A DNA stretch of 64,000 nt, taken from positions 62,001 to 126,000 of the forward strand of contig JBJDZN010000076.1 of assembly GCA_051868045.1 (NCBI GenBank), written 5' to 3'. The first letter of the stretch is position 1. Each line of letters starts with the position of its first letter. The stretch is from CAKSQF01 sp051868045. GTDB taxonomy: Bacteria; Bacillota; Clostridia; Oscillospirales; CAG-272. Below are positions 34,023 to 42,542 of this stretch, piece by piece. The notes beneath the pieces were generated by a model. It had not been told where the DNA came from. It saw only the letters and a program-made list of their open reading frames with translations, and made no database searches. The position numbers and the translations under genes were made by a program.

Positions 34023-35325
34023 GTTTTTCCGCCTCCTTGCTGCTCGGATCGGTTTTGAGATATTCGCCTTTCAACTGCTGCATCCTGTCCCGAAGGGGCA
34101 GCCCGGCGGGGCAGACATAGGAACAGCATCCGCATCCGATGCAGCCGATACTGTTCAGCTTTTGACGGGGATCCGATCGGTATGCTTCAAAGATACGCCC
34201 GAGCGGACTGTCCGCATCTGAGTCGGTAGCCAGGATCCGCTTAGGGGACAGGTACATGGGGCAAACCGCAAAGCAACGGTTACAGCCGATACAGGCGGTG
34301 GGGGTTCGCTTCGCCGTCTTCTCAATCAGTGTCAGCGAGCGGGTATAGGGCGTGACAAAGTCCTCTCTGTCGACCTGATGTCCGTCCATGAGTCCGTTTT
34401 CAATCAGAATGCCCGATTTGCCTGCACAGCATTGCTCAAGCAGATCGGAAATGCGGGTTCCCACCGGCGTCCACAGACAACCGGGATCGCCGATCAAGGG
34501 ACCGTCTACACAGACCAAAGTATGGGTAAAAGGTTTGTTCAAGAGGAACAGATCGCTGATTGCTGCCGCCTCGATAGGGGACAGAATCAGAATCCCCGCC
34601 TCTTCAGGTGTCTTTTGATAGGATAGTTCCCGTCCGGTCAGCAGGGAATAGACCAGCCGTTCCCGATTTGCGGGATAGGCAGGCAGAATTCGCTGAATCC
34701 GTATCTTGCCGGAAAAACTGCCGATTGCCTTGTGGAGTCCCTTTTCGCCTTTTCCCCGCAGAGGCAGCAGGATTCGTCCCGTTCCCGCACCGAGAACGCT
34801 CATCAGAATTTTCAGGGCATTTACCAGCTTGTCGGGATGATGTCCGACGAGGGTGGAAGAAGCGTGCATATAGGGTTGGCAGTCAAATGCGGCGATGGCA
34901 ATCTGATAGACCCGCCCCTCTGAACGGGACAGCTTGGCGGCAAGCGGTTCCCTCGACTCATCGCAGGGGATGGCGGCATCCCTGACGGCTTGAATCAGAT
35001 CGGCGGGTGACAGTTCCAGCACACCCTTTCCCTCCGGTGCGCCGAAATAACGTTGCGTTTCGACCTCACCGTCGTTGTCGGTATCGGCGGCATCTGCATG
35101 AATGGAGATCGCCGAACCGTCCGAGTGGACGGTCCCCGTGATGGGAGACAGGACGGGAAGGTCGCCGATGGCACCGATGGGATCCCCAATCCGGACCCGG
35201 GCACCGTCCGGTAAGGTGTGGGTTCCCCAGCCGATTGAAAAGGATTTTGAAAGAGAATAGACGGGCAATGAATTTTTTGTGGCGGATATGGGCAGGATAA
35301 TTCCTCCCCGGATATTGCGACGCAA
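34015..35325 (-). CDS. RnfC-like electron-transport subunit
   Basis: A 436-residue RnfC-family protein. The C-terminal third has two [4Fe-4S] motifs, CIGCNRCFAVCP and CIGCGCCSYVCP; upstream are THTLVCVDGPL, GTRISDLLE and LLTGREL, which match RnfC. The flavin/NADH region is divergent (YPANRER where YPQGGEK is usual). The start is TTG at 35325, with GGAGG 8 nt upstream; a longer open frame to 35415 is excluded because the promoter's -35 and -10 boxes (35415-35387) lie inside it. Length then equals the family norm. Together with rnfD, probably part of a degenerate or split Rnf-type complex. Confidence 0.88.
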   Translation of the reverse strand: MRRNIRGGIILPISATKNSLPVYSLSKSFSIGWGTHTLPDGARVRIGDPIGAIGDLPVLSPITGTVHSDGSAISIHADAADTDNDGEVETQRYFGAPEGKGVLELSPADLIQAVRDAAIPCDESREPLAAKLSRSEGRVYQIAIAAFDCQPYMHASSTLVGHHPDKLVNALKILMSVLGAGTGRILLPLRGKGEKGLHKAIGSFSGKIRIQRILPAYPANRERLVYSLLTGRELSYQKTPEEAGILILSPIEAAAISDLFLLNKPFTHTLVCVDGPLIGDPGCLWTPVGTRISDLLEQCCAGKSGILIENGLMDGHQVDREDFVTPYTRSLTLIEKTAKRTPTACIGCNRCFAVCPMYLSPKRILATDSDADSPLGRIFEAYRSDPRQKLNSIGCIGCGCCSYVCPAGLPLRDRMQQLKGEYLKTDPSSKEAEKHE

Positions 35326-35386
35326 AAGAATCGCCTCCAAAGTACCGTTGATTTTTTCTTCCCGAAGGGGAAAAGTTCTGTCATCT

Positions 35387-35415
35387 ATTATAGCGCAGAC
35401 GGAATCGAAAATCAA
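35387..35415 (-). promoter_or_regulatory. SigA promoter of the rnfC-rnfD operon
   Basis: Minus strand TTGATT (35415-35410), 17-bp spacer, TATAAT (35392-35387). Confidence 0.85.
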
Positions 35416-35478
35416 GGACTATTCGATGAACAAATTCAAATTCGCTCAATTTTTTTTGCAAAAAATTTCAAAAAAGAC

Positions 35479-35507
35479 TTGACAAGTCAAAACGAATGTG
35501 CTATAAT
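35479..35507 (+). promoter_or_regulatory. SigA promoter of tRNA-Met/tRNA-Glu
   Basis: TTGACA at 35479-35484, 17-bp spacer with extended -10 TGC, TATAAT at 35502-35507; divergent from the rnfC promoter. Confidence 0.92.
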
Positions 35508-35548
35508 GGTCAAGCGTCGAACGTGGAAGGCTCCATGCAGACGAATAT

Positions 35549-35625
35549 GGCGGAATAGCTCAGCTGGCTAGAGCGCTCGGTTCATACCCGAATGGTCGTT
35601 GGTTCAAGTCCGACTTCCGCTACCA
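35549..35625 (+). tRNA. tRNA-Met (anticodon CAT, elongator type)
   Basis: Acceptor GGCGGAA (35549-35555) with TTCCGCT (35615-35621), discriminator A35622, encoded CCA. The loop TTCATAC gives anticodon CAT. It pairs at position 1-72 and lacks the three G-C pairs of initiator tRNA in the anticodon stem, so it is elongator Met, or less likely tRNA-Ile2. Confidence 0.93.
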
Positions 35626-35628
35626 TAT

Positions 35629-35703
35629 GGCCCGTTGGTCAAGCGGTTAAGACACGGCCCTTTCACGGCTGTAACATGGGTTCGATTCCCGTACGGGTCA
35701 CCA
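35629..35703 (+). tRNA. tRNA-Glu (anticodon TTC)
   Basis: Acceptor GGCCCGT (35629-35635) with ACGGGTC (35693-35699), discriminator A35700, encoded CCA 35701-35703. The loop CTTTCAC gives anticodon TTC. It lies 3 bp after tRNA-Met. Confidence 0.97.
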
Positions 35704-35732
35704 ATTTATGTGCCGCCGGTGGCGAACCAGAA

Positions 35733-35767
35733 ACTTTGCCTCCCCCTTTTAATGGGGGAGGCAAAGT
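35733..35767. other. Stable hairpin after tRNA-Glu
   Basis: Perfect stem ACTTTGCCTCCCC with GGGGAGGCAAAGT, 9-nt loop, no trailing T run on either strand. It may stop or protect the tRNA transcript by structure. The rest of the gap to 35982 holds a possible TACAAT -10 (35900-35905, TGA before it) and a 5'-leader hairpin TGGGAATCC/GGATTCCCA at 35930-35958. Confidence 0.6.
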
Positions 35768-35981
35768 GCATATACGGGGAATTATTTGCTCGAAAGGTGT
35801 CGGAATCCGTCATTTTATGAATATATCGTGAACATTTCGAACCTTCCGTAAATTCTCATTTTTTTTGAAAATTGGCTGGCATTTTTCATGATTTTGTGAT
35901 ACAATAAGATTAACAAGCATTTATAGATATGGGAATCCGCTTTATCGGTGGATTCCCACCAAAATACAGGAGGTAAAATTC

Positions 35982-38846
35982 ATGCACGCAACACCAAAAC
36001 GAAGCATCGCAAGAACGGTGTCCCTTCTTGTGGCACTTTCCATGCTTTTTCTTACATCCTCATCCCTGATCGGATGTTTCAGACCGAATCAGTATACAGA
36101 GGAGACCGGCGACTCTGATGATAAAACGTCCACCACCACTGCTGAGCCCGGTGTGATTGCTGATGTTCCGGTTGTGATGGAGGAGAATTCCGCATTGGTG
36201 ATCACCGAACTGATGGTGAACAATACCGTGGGAATTACCGATCAGAACGGGAACCGTTCCGGATGGATCGAGATATACAATCGCAGCGGCTCTGCCGTCA
36301 ACCTGAAGGATTATACACTGGCACTGGGGGATTCCGATCCGGTTGCACTGCCCGACCTGACTGTTTCTGCCGATGATTTTGCCGTTCTGTTTGCCAATGG
36401 CGGAACTTCCTCTGACGGGATCAATATTAAACTCACCTCAAAGGGAGTCCTGATTCTCTATCATGGGGAACTTGCCTCCGATAAGGTCACCTATCTGAAT
36501 GCCAATGCCAATTGCTCCTATCTTCCCGCAACGGGAACCGAAACCTCTCAGCCTACCCCCGGATATGCGGCGGTTAAGGAGAAGGACAGCCTGATCATCA
36601 GCGAACTGATGGCATCCAACGACCTCTATCCCGTTGGCGGACAGCTTTGCGACTGGGTCGAACTGCTTAACAACGGCGAGAATGACATCGACCTTTCGAA
36701 TTACTATGCCTCCGGCAGTGCGGATAATCTTTATCGTTGTCAGCTTCCTGCCAAGGTGCTGAAGCCCGGCGAATATCTGGTGCTTGCCTGCGGTCAAGAC
36801 CTGAACTTCAATCTGTCCAAGGATGGGGACAGCATCTTTATCACCCGTTCGGACGGAGTGCTGGCGACCTCTTATAGCTTTGATTCCATGGAAAAGAATA
36901 CCTCCTGGACGTGGGATGCAGGCATCGTGACCATTCCTTCTCCCGGCTATGCCAATACCGAAGAGGGCTGGCTGGCGGCGATCCATGAACGCAAGGGGCT
37001 TGTGATCAGCGAGATCATCTCCTCCAACAGCAAGATTTCCCCCAAGGACGGCGAGTACTATGATATGGTGGAACTGTGGAACAACAGCGACACGGTCATC
37101 AATCTTTCCGATTATTTCCTGTCCGATAAGGACAGTCTGCTGCAACAGTATCAGCTTCCCGCAGGAAATCTGAATCCCGGTGAGGTTACGGTGGTCTACT
37201 GCGACGGCGAAAAGTACGCTCCCTTCAAGATCAGCTCCTCCGGTGAAAAACTGTATGTTTCCACTGCAGACGGCTTTGTGGTCGATGCCATCGAAGCTCC
37301 TGAAATCCCCGTCAACTACAGCTACGGACGCACCAGTGACGGAAAGCTGGCGTATTTCACAACGCCCAGTTTTGGCTCCCTCAACTCCGTGGGTTCTGCC
37401 GGATTGACGGCGGTTCCCGTACCCAGTGTCCTGAGCGGTCTCTATACGGGACCGGTCACCCTGACCCTTGAGGGCGAGGGCAACCTCTATTACACGCTGG
37501 ACGGTTCCAAGCCTACCAAGAATTCCACTCTCTATCAAGGCGAGACCATCACCATTGAGCAGACGGCTGCCCTTCGGGTTATCGCATACGGAACCAACAA
37601 AATCCCCTCTGCCGTGACCACCTACAACTATTTTATTGATGTGCCGAGTTATACCCTGCCCATCGTCAAGATTTCCATGTCGAACAGCGATTTCTATGAC
37701 GAAAAGACGGGTATTTACCCCAATTACAACACCGATCTGGAGAAGGAAGCAGGCTTTGCCTACTATATCGACGGTGTGGAGCAGTTCTCGGTCAACTGCG
37801 GCATCAAGATTTTCGGAGCCTCCAGCCGACAGTATGCCAAGAAGAGCTATCAGCTCAAATTCCGCTCTGAATACGGTATGTCGACCCTGGAGTACAAGAT
37901 TTTCGACAATCTTGACCTGTCCTCCTTCAACAATCTGGTTCTGCGTTCCGGTTCCCAGAGCATTATGAAGTACCGCACGATGATGACCGATGAACTGGTC
38001 ACCTCTCTGGCGGCAACCTCCGGCAATATGCCCGGGGTTCTGGTGCAGGCGTATAAGCCGGTCAACCTGTATATCAACAGCGAATATATGGGAATCTACT
38101 TCATCCGTGAGAAGATCGACGAAGATTTCGTTGCCAATCACTGGAATGTCTCTCCTGAAAGCGTTACCATCATCAACTGGGTCAATACCGTAAAATACGG
38201 CGCATCCGATCAGGGCTGGCATGATCTCTGGACCTTCATCTATGAAGAGAAGGCAGATCTGACCGATCCTGAAAATTACCAAAAGGTAGTCGATCAGCTG
38301 GATCTCCAGAGCCTGATGGATGTCTATATCATGCGAATCTGGGGCGGTGACCGGGATAGCGGCAATATCCGTGCGGTGAAATCCCCCGAGTACGGCGACG
38401 GAAAGTGGTATTTCATGCTGTTCGACTGCGACCTTTGCTTCGATGTTCGCACGACGCAGGATGAGATCGAGTATATCATGACCAATTCCAATCTGAACCG
38501 TCTCCATGCGATCTTCCGTGCTCTGATGAAAAATGATGAGTTCAAGAGCCTGTTCCTGGAGCGTCTGGGCTATCATATGAACAATACCTTGACGCCCGAA
38601 CTTGCTCAGGCAAGGCTTGATGCCCTGTACAATGAGATTCTGCCGGATATGCCCTATAACGTGGAGCGTTGGAAGGCATACTATCATCCGGATATGGCAA
38701 CCTGGCAGGCTCAGGTAAATGCCCTCCGTAAGGTGATCGGAACTCAGAGAATGCAGTATTTCGTCACCGATGCAGTGAAGACCTTCGGACTGACCGCCGA
38801 GGACGTGAAACGGTATTTCGGCGATTCCTTCGTGGAATATATGTAA
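35982..38846 (+). CDS. Large CotH-kinase / lamin-tail-domain lipoprotein
   Basis: A 954-residue exported protein. The signal peptide ends in lipobox LIGC (Cys32). Three lamin-tail-like domains follow (about 70-170, 200-325 and 335-450; each begins with LVITELM, LIISELMASN or LVISEIISSN). Next is a chitobiase C-terminal-like module (about 480-555, GNLYYTLDGSKPTKNS) and a CotH kinase domain (about 575-880). CotH features: FGASSRQYAKKSYQLKF, YMGIYFIREKID and the acidic FDCDLCF. CotH kinases phosphorylate spore-coat or secreted proteins; the lamin-tail domains suggest surface binding. It is monocistronic, with AGGAGG before the ATG. Substrate unknown. Confidence 0.88.
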   Translation: MHATPKRSIARTVSLLVALSMLFLTSSSLIGCFRPNQYTEETGDSDDKTSTTTAEPGVIADVPVVMEENSALVITELMVNNTVGITDQNGNRSGWIEIYNRSGSAVNLKDYTLALGDSDPVALPDLTVSADDFAVLFANGGTSSDGINIKLTSKGVLILYHGELASDKVTYLNANANCSYLPATGTETSQPTPGYAAVKEKDSLIISELMASNDLYPVGGQLCDWVELLNNGENDIDLSNYYASGSADNLYRCQLPAKVLKPGEYLVLACGQDLNFNLSKDGDSIFITRSDGVLATSYSFDSMEKNTSWTWDAGIVTIPSPGYANTEEGWLAAIHERKGLVISEIISSNSKISPKDGEYYDMVELWNNSDTVINLSDYFLSDKDSLLQQYQLPAGNLNPGEVTVVYCDGEKYAPFKISSSGEKLYVSTADGFVVDAIEAPEIPVNYSYGRTSDGKLAYFTTPSFGSLNSVGSAGLTAVPVPSVLSGLYTGPVTLTLEGEGNLYYTLDGSKPTKNSTLYQGETITIEQTAALRVIAYGTNKIPSAVTTYNYFIDVPSYTLPIVKISMSNSDFYDEKTGIYPNYNTDLEKEAGFAYYIDGVEQFSVNCGIKIFGASSRQYAKKSYQLKFRSEYGMSTLEYKIFDNLDLSSFNNLVLRSGSQSIMKYRTMMTDELVTSLAATSGNMPGVLVQAYKPVNLYINSEYMGIYFIREKIDEDFVANHWNVSPESVTIINWVNTVKYGASDQGWHDLWTFIYEEKADLTDPENYQKVVDQLDLQSLMDVYIMRIWGGDRDSGNIRAVKSPEYGDGKWYFMLFDCDLCFDVRTTQDEIEYIMTNSNLNRLHAIFRALMKNDEFKSLFLERLGYHMNNTLTPELAQARLDALYNEILPDMPYNVERWKAYYHPDMATWQAQVNALRKVIGTQRMQYFVTDAVKTFGLTAEDVKRYFGDSFVEYM

Positions 38847-38866
38847 CCGGCGTTTTCCCGGAAGTT

Positions 38867-38905
38867 GGGCGGTGTGACGATCCATCACACCGCCCATGAG
38901 TCTTT
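38867..38905 (+). terminator. Terminator of the CotH gene
   Basis: Perfect 11-bp stem GGGCGGTGTGA/TCACACCGCCC with 7-nt loop, then ATGAG and TCTTTTT. Confidence 0.85.
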
Positions 38906-38987
38906 TTATTGACCATCATCGGATGGGATGACGGTTTGCACCCTGACGAAAATTTGTACCCCAAAAAATGAAGGTGGAAAAGACGGT

Positions 38988-39995
38988 ATGAAAACGAAAA
39001 ATCCCTTTCCCTATTCGGACAGCAATAAGCGGTATTATACGTATGACTACTTTCTTCGCCAAAAGTTCGGCAGGAAGGTCTGCAAAATCCCCCTGGACAT
39101 CGGATGCACCTGCCCCAATGCCGACGGTACCAAGGGGGTCGGCGGCTGTACCTATTGCTCTCCCAGAGGAAGCGGCGATTTTGCCGGCTTACCCGATCAG
39201 TCGGTTGCCGATCAGGTAAAGCAGGGCAGAGAAGTCATGGTGCGCAAATGGGGAAGCAAAATCGGGTGTATCCCCTACTTTCAGGCGCATACCAATACCT
39301 ATGGGGACCCTGCGGCATTGATCGGCAAATATGAGGAGGCCCTGTCCTGCCCTGATGTGGTGGGCATTTCCATTGCCACCCGTGCCGACTGCCTGTCCGA
39401 TCCCATCGTAGAAGCACTGCACAGGCTGGCAGAAAAGACCTTTCTGACGGTGGAATTGGGACTTCAGACCGTCCACGACGAAACGGCAAAGAGAATCAAC
39501 CGGTGCCATAGCTATGCGGATTTTCTCGATGGCTTCCTAAAACTCCGGGGACTGAACGTCTGCATCCATCTGATCAACGGGCTTCCCGGAGAGTCCCATG
39601 CGGATATGCTGGAGTCCGCTAAAGAGGTGGCAAAACTGCACCCCGCTTTTCTGAAGCTCCATCTGCTTCATATTCTGGACGGAACGCCCATGGGGGAAGA
39701 GTACCGCAGAGGAGAGATCACGCCTCTTTCAAGGGAGGAATATGTTCAGATCGTCTGCGATCAGCTCGAGGTTCTGCCTCCCGATGTGGTAATCGGAAGG
39801 GTGACGGGAGACGGTGCCCCCGAACGGCTGCTTGCCCCTGACTGGAGCCGCAAAAAGTTTGTGGTCATGAATGAAATCGACAAGGAACTGCTCAGACGGG
39901 GCAGTATGCAGGGGCTGAACGCTGTGAATCAAAATTTTTCTGCACCGAATCCCGGTTTTTGTGAAAAAAATGTTGACATACCCGAGAAATCATGA
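38988..39995 (+). CDS. Radical SAM protein, YhcC/TIGR01212 family
   Basis: A 335-residue radical SAM enzyme of unknown substrate. The cluster motif is C42-x11-C54-x2-C57 in CPNADGTKGVGGCTYCSPRGSGDF, an unusual spacing typical of this family. The N-terminal YYTYDYFLRQKFGRKVCKIPLDIGCTC and the later FLTVELGLQTVHDETAKRINRCHSY are diagnostic. The ATG at 38988 has AAGGTGG upstream; longer frames into 38928 overlap the preceding terminator. Its stop codon lies inside the cdaA promoter. Confidence 0.93.
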   Translation: MKTKNPFPYSDSNKRYYTYDYFLRQKFGRKVCKIPLDIGCTCPNADGTKGVGGCTYCSPRGSGDFAGLPDQSVADQVKQGREVMVRKWGSKIGCIPYFQAHTNTYGDPAALIGKYEEALSCPDVVGISIATRADCLSDPIVEALHRLAEKTFLTVELGLQTVHDETAKRINRCHSYADFLDGFLKLRGLNVCIHLINGLPGESHADMLESAKEVAKLHPAFLKLHLLHILDGTPMGEEYRRGEITPLSREEYVQIVCDQLEVLPPDVVIGRVTGDGAPERLLAPDWSRKKFVVMNEIDKELLRRGSMQGLNAVNQNFSAPNPGFCEKNVDIPEKS

Positions 39996-40001
39996 TAAAA
40001 T
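39973..40001 (+). promoter_or_regulatory. SigA promoter of cdaA-cdaR
   Basis: TTGACA at 39973-39978, 17-bp spacer with extended -10 TGA, TAAAAT at 39996-40001; the boxes overlap the end of the radical SAM gene. Confidence 0.85.
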
Positions 40002-40072
40002 AAAGGTAGCTTTTGAACTTTGGAATGAACCCGGGATCGGCGACCCAAACCCGGTGTGAAAGGAGCTTTTTC

Positions 40073-41047
40073 ATGGATACCATTCGTGAAATGTATCAAA
40101 CGATCATCAAGGGATTTATGAATCTGTCCGTGATTGATGTTCTGGACATTCTGGTGATCTCCCTGCTGTTTTACTGGTTCATCCGTTTCATCCGTGACAG
40201 ACGGGCGGGGAAACTGGCGTTTGGCGTGGCGACGCTGTTTGTCGTGCAGTTTCTCGGCTCCATTCTCAATCTGAAGGCGGTCAGCTTCATTTTACAGAAT
40301 CTGTTCCAGATCGGACTGACGGCACTGATTGTTATTTTCCAGCCCGAGATACGGGATGTGCTGGAAAAGGTGGGCGGCGTACGCAACCTGATCCCTCATA
40401 ATGAGACCAAAGGCACGGCACAACTGAAAAATACCATCAAGAATGTCTGCGAGGCGGCATGCGATATGTCTTCCGACCAGACCGGTGCCCTGATTGTTCT
40501 GGAGCGGACCACGGGTCTTGAGGAATATGTCTGCTCGGGAACCCTTATCAATGCAGATGTCAGCAAACAGCTGATCAAGAATTTGTTTTTCAACAAAGCT
40601 CCCCTGCACGACGGTGCCGTCGTGATCAAGAATAACCGGATCCATTCGGCGGGCTGTAAGCTGCCCCTTGCCACCAACGTGGTGGGAAAGGATTTCGGAA
40701 CGAGACACCGTGCCGCCATCGGCATGAGTGATAAGAGCGACGCCGTGGTTGTTGTCGTCAGTGAAGAGACCGGTACGATTTCCCTGGCTTTGGGCGGCGA
40801 ACTGAAGCGAAACTATGACTATACCCGTTTGTATACCGAGCTTATGGATTTGATGAGCCATAAACAGATAACCGAGATTGTGACGGGCGGAAAGATGACC
40901 TGGCAGGACAGACGGGCTGCCAAGGCGGCAAAACGGGCGGAAGAGGCCATTGCCGTTGCCAACCGTGAGCAGGAGAAGGCAATGCGGGAAAAGCAGAAGC
41001 CCGAGACACCGTCATCGTCGGAATCTCCCTCTGACAGAATCCGATAA
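40073..41047 (+). CDS. cdaA: Diadenylate cyclase CdaA (c-di-AMP synthase)
   Basis: CdaA joins two ATP into c-di-AMP, which controls potassium and osmolyte uptake and wall homeostasis. Three membrane helices occupy residues 20-95. The DAC domain has the DGA motif (residues 180-182, LHDGAVVI) and RHR motif (211-213, GTRHRAAIG) required for catalysis. A basic, Lys/Glu-rich C-terminal tail of ~45 residues follows. ATG at 40073 with AAAGGAG upstream; the frame is open to 40013 without a site. The next gene is the regulator CdaR, as in most Firmicutes; glmM, the usual third gene, is absent here. Confidence 0.97.
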   Translation: MDTIREMYQTIIKGFMNLSVIDVLDILVISLLFYWFIRFIRDRRAGKLAFGVATLFVVQFLGSILNLKAVSFILQNLFQIGLTALIVIFQPEIRDVLEKVGGVRNLIPHNETKGTAQLKNTIKNVCEAACDMSSDQTGALIVLERTTGLEEYVCSGTLINADVSKQLIKNLFFNKAPLHDGAVVIKNNRIHSAGCKLPLATNVVGKDFGTRHRAAIGMSDKSDAVVVVVSEETGTISLALGGELKRNYDYTRLYTELMDLMSHKQITEIVTGGKMTWQDRRAAKAAKRAEEAIAVANREQEKAMREKQKPETPSSSESPSDRIR

Positions 41048-41099
41048 GGAATTGTCAGGAGGCGGAGTGCAGGCAGATTGAAGAAAGGCTGGGGAAAAA

Positions 41100-42539
41100 G
41101 TGAATTCCAATAAGTCGGATAACAATAAGTCGGATAAATCGAATATAAAAGAATATGTTGCCAATGAGGGCAGAACAGACTATGTGGTTACCCATACCCG
41201 CCGTACCAACGTGATCGCCTATGTTCTCTCCCTGATTGCGGCAATCGTGCTGTGGAGTTATGTGACGGTCAATCAGCAGGTGGACACCTCTTCTGTGGTG
41301 TTCAACTCCCTGTCGCTGGAGTTTATCGGAGAAAGCGACCTGAAGAATCAGTACGGTCTGATCGTTCAGTCGGTCAGCGAGGAGTCGCTGTCGGTGTCCC
41401 TGACAGGTAAGAGCGATGATGTCAAGAATCTGAACAGCTCGTCCATTCGTCTGTTCGTGGATTTGTCCGAGCAGAAGATCGACTCGGCGGGAACCTATGA
41501 ATTCAAGATTCACTCGGAGATTCCCGACGGCTTTGACTATGTTCTGTCTGCCGATAAGGTGCAGGTCAGTATTGATAAGCCCGAAACCAAGGTGCTGACG
41601 GTGGACAGTGAGAACATCCAGTTAAACGGACTGGTCCGTGAGACCGGATGCACCATTGTCGATCGCTCCATGAACATCACCAAGGTAACGCTGGAGGGCA
41701 ATACCACCAATTTGAGCCGTGTGGCAGGCGTACAGATCCGAACCGATACCATCGGTATGATTTCCAGCAGTCATGTCAGCGTTCCCGCCCACGTCTATCT
41801 GCTGGACGATACGGGAAAAGAACTGGACCTGCCGATTTCGATCACAACCGATGCTCCCGGTCAGGAAATTGAAGTGACGCTGACCGCCTATATGGAGAAG
41901 GAAGTGGAGCTGACGGTTGATCAGCTGAACGGGTATCTGAAAGGCGAGGATCTCATTCGGATTACTCCTGCGAAGGTACGGGTGTACGGTGAACTGGATC
42001 TGGTTAATAAGCTGGAAGGCAAGATCTCCCTGCTTCTGCCCGATGCAGAATATGTGACGGACGGCAAGCTCAATGAAAAGAAACTGCTTGGAGATATGAC
42101 CCTCAGCAATGTGGGACTGAATCTCCAGGCGGAGGCAGAGAGCCTGATCGTGACCCAGATCGACGGCTCTGAATATACCGGGGCAACGGTAACCATTCAT
42201 GTCAGTGATCTTCGAACCGAAATTTTGCAGCTTTCCAACTTTGAACTGGGCGGTGCCGATGGCTTTGCCGTTGCCGATCCCTTCCTTTCTGTCAGCTTCC
42301 GTGCCATCGGAAGCGGTGACGAGATGGATATGCTGATTGCCGAGCAGTCGAATATCGTCCTTCATGTCAGCACTTCCACCTATAATCCCGAAACGGGAAA
42401 AGCATCGGTTGTGATATTGATTCCCGATCAGTACCGTAGTTATGTCTACGAAGTCGGCAGTTATGAAGTTCAGCTGATTCCCGTAGCACCGACAGAATCC
42501 GGTGATGTCGGATCAGAATCTGATGCGGCAGAGGGATAA
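41100..42539 (+). CDS. cdaR: CdaA regulatory protein, YbbR-domain
   Basis: A 479-residue protein with one N-terminal helix (about 40-58, VIAYVLSLIAAIVLWSYV) and several YbbR repeats outside the membrane (each ~80 residues, for example EFIGESDLKNQYGLIVQSVSEESLSVSLTGKSDDV). CdaR binds CdaA and modulates its cyclase activity. GTG start at 41100 with GAAAGG about 15 nt upstream is the best available. The C-terminus carries an acidic tail. Its stop is 3 bp before the next ATG, so the FAD protein is probably in the same operon. Confidence 0.92.
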   Translation: MNSNKSDNNKSDKSNIKEYVANEGRTDYVVTHTRRTNVIAYVLSLIAAIVLWSYVTVNQQVDTSSVVFNSLSLEFIGESDLKNQYGLIVQSVSEESLSVSLTGKSDDVKNLNSSSIRLFVDLSEQKIDSAGTYEFKIHSEIPDGFDYVLSADKVQVSIDKPETKVLTVDSENIQLNGLVRETGCTIVDRSMNITKVTLEGNTTNLSRVAGVQIRTDTIGMISSSHVSVPAHVYLLDDTGKELDLPISITTDAPGQEIEVTLTAYMEKEVELTVDQLNGYLKGEDLIRITPAKVRVYGELDLVNKLEGKISLLLPDAEYVTDGKLNEKKLLGDMTLSNVGLNLQAEAESLIVTQIDGSEYTGATVTIHVSDLRTEILQLSNFELGGADGFAVADPFLSVSFRAIGSGDEMDMLIAEQSNIVLHVSTSTYNPETGKASVVILIPDQYRSYVYEVGSYEVQLIPVAPTESGDVGSESDAAEG

Positions 42540-42542
42540 GAC

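Noticed and set aside
32539..35325. Complete Rnf operon
   Set aside because: Only C and D are present; the next minus-strand gene is a phosphopantetheinyl transferase.
36438..38897. Long open frame (over 800 codons) on the minus strand opposite the CotH gene
   Set aside because: No ribosome binding site or known domain; the plus-strand frame has a signal peptide and clear domains. Codon bias of the sense gene explains the open antisense frame.
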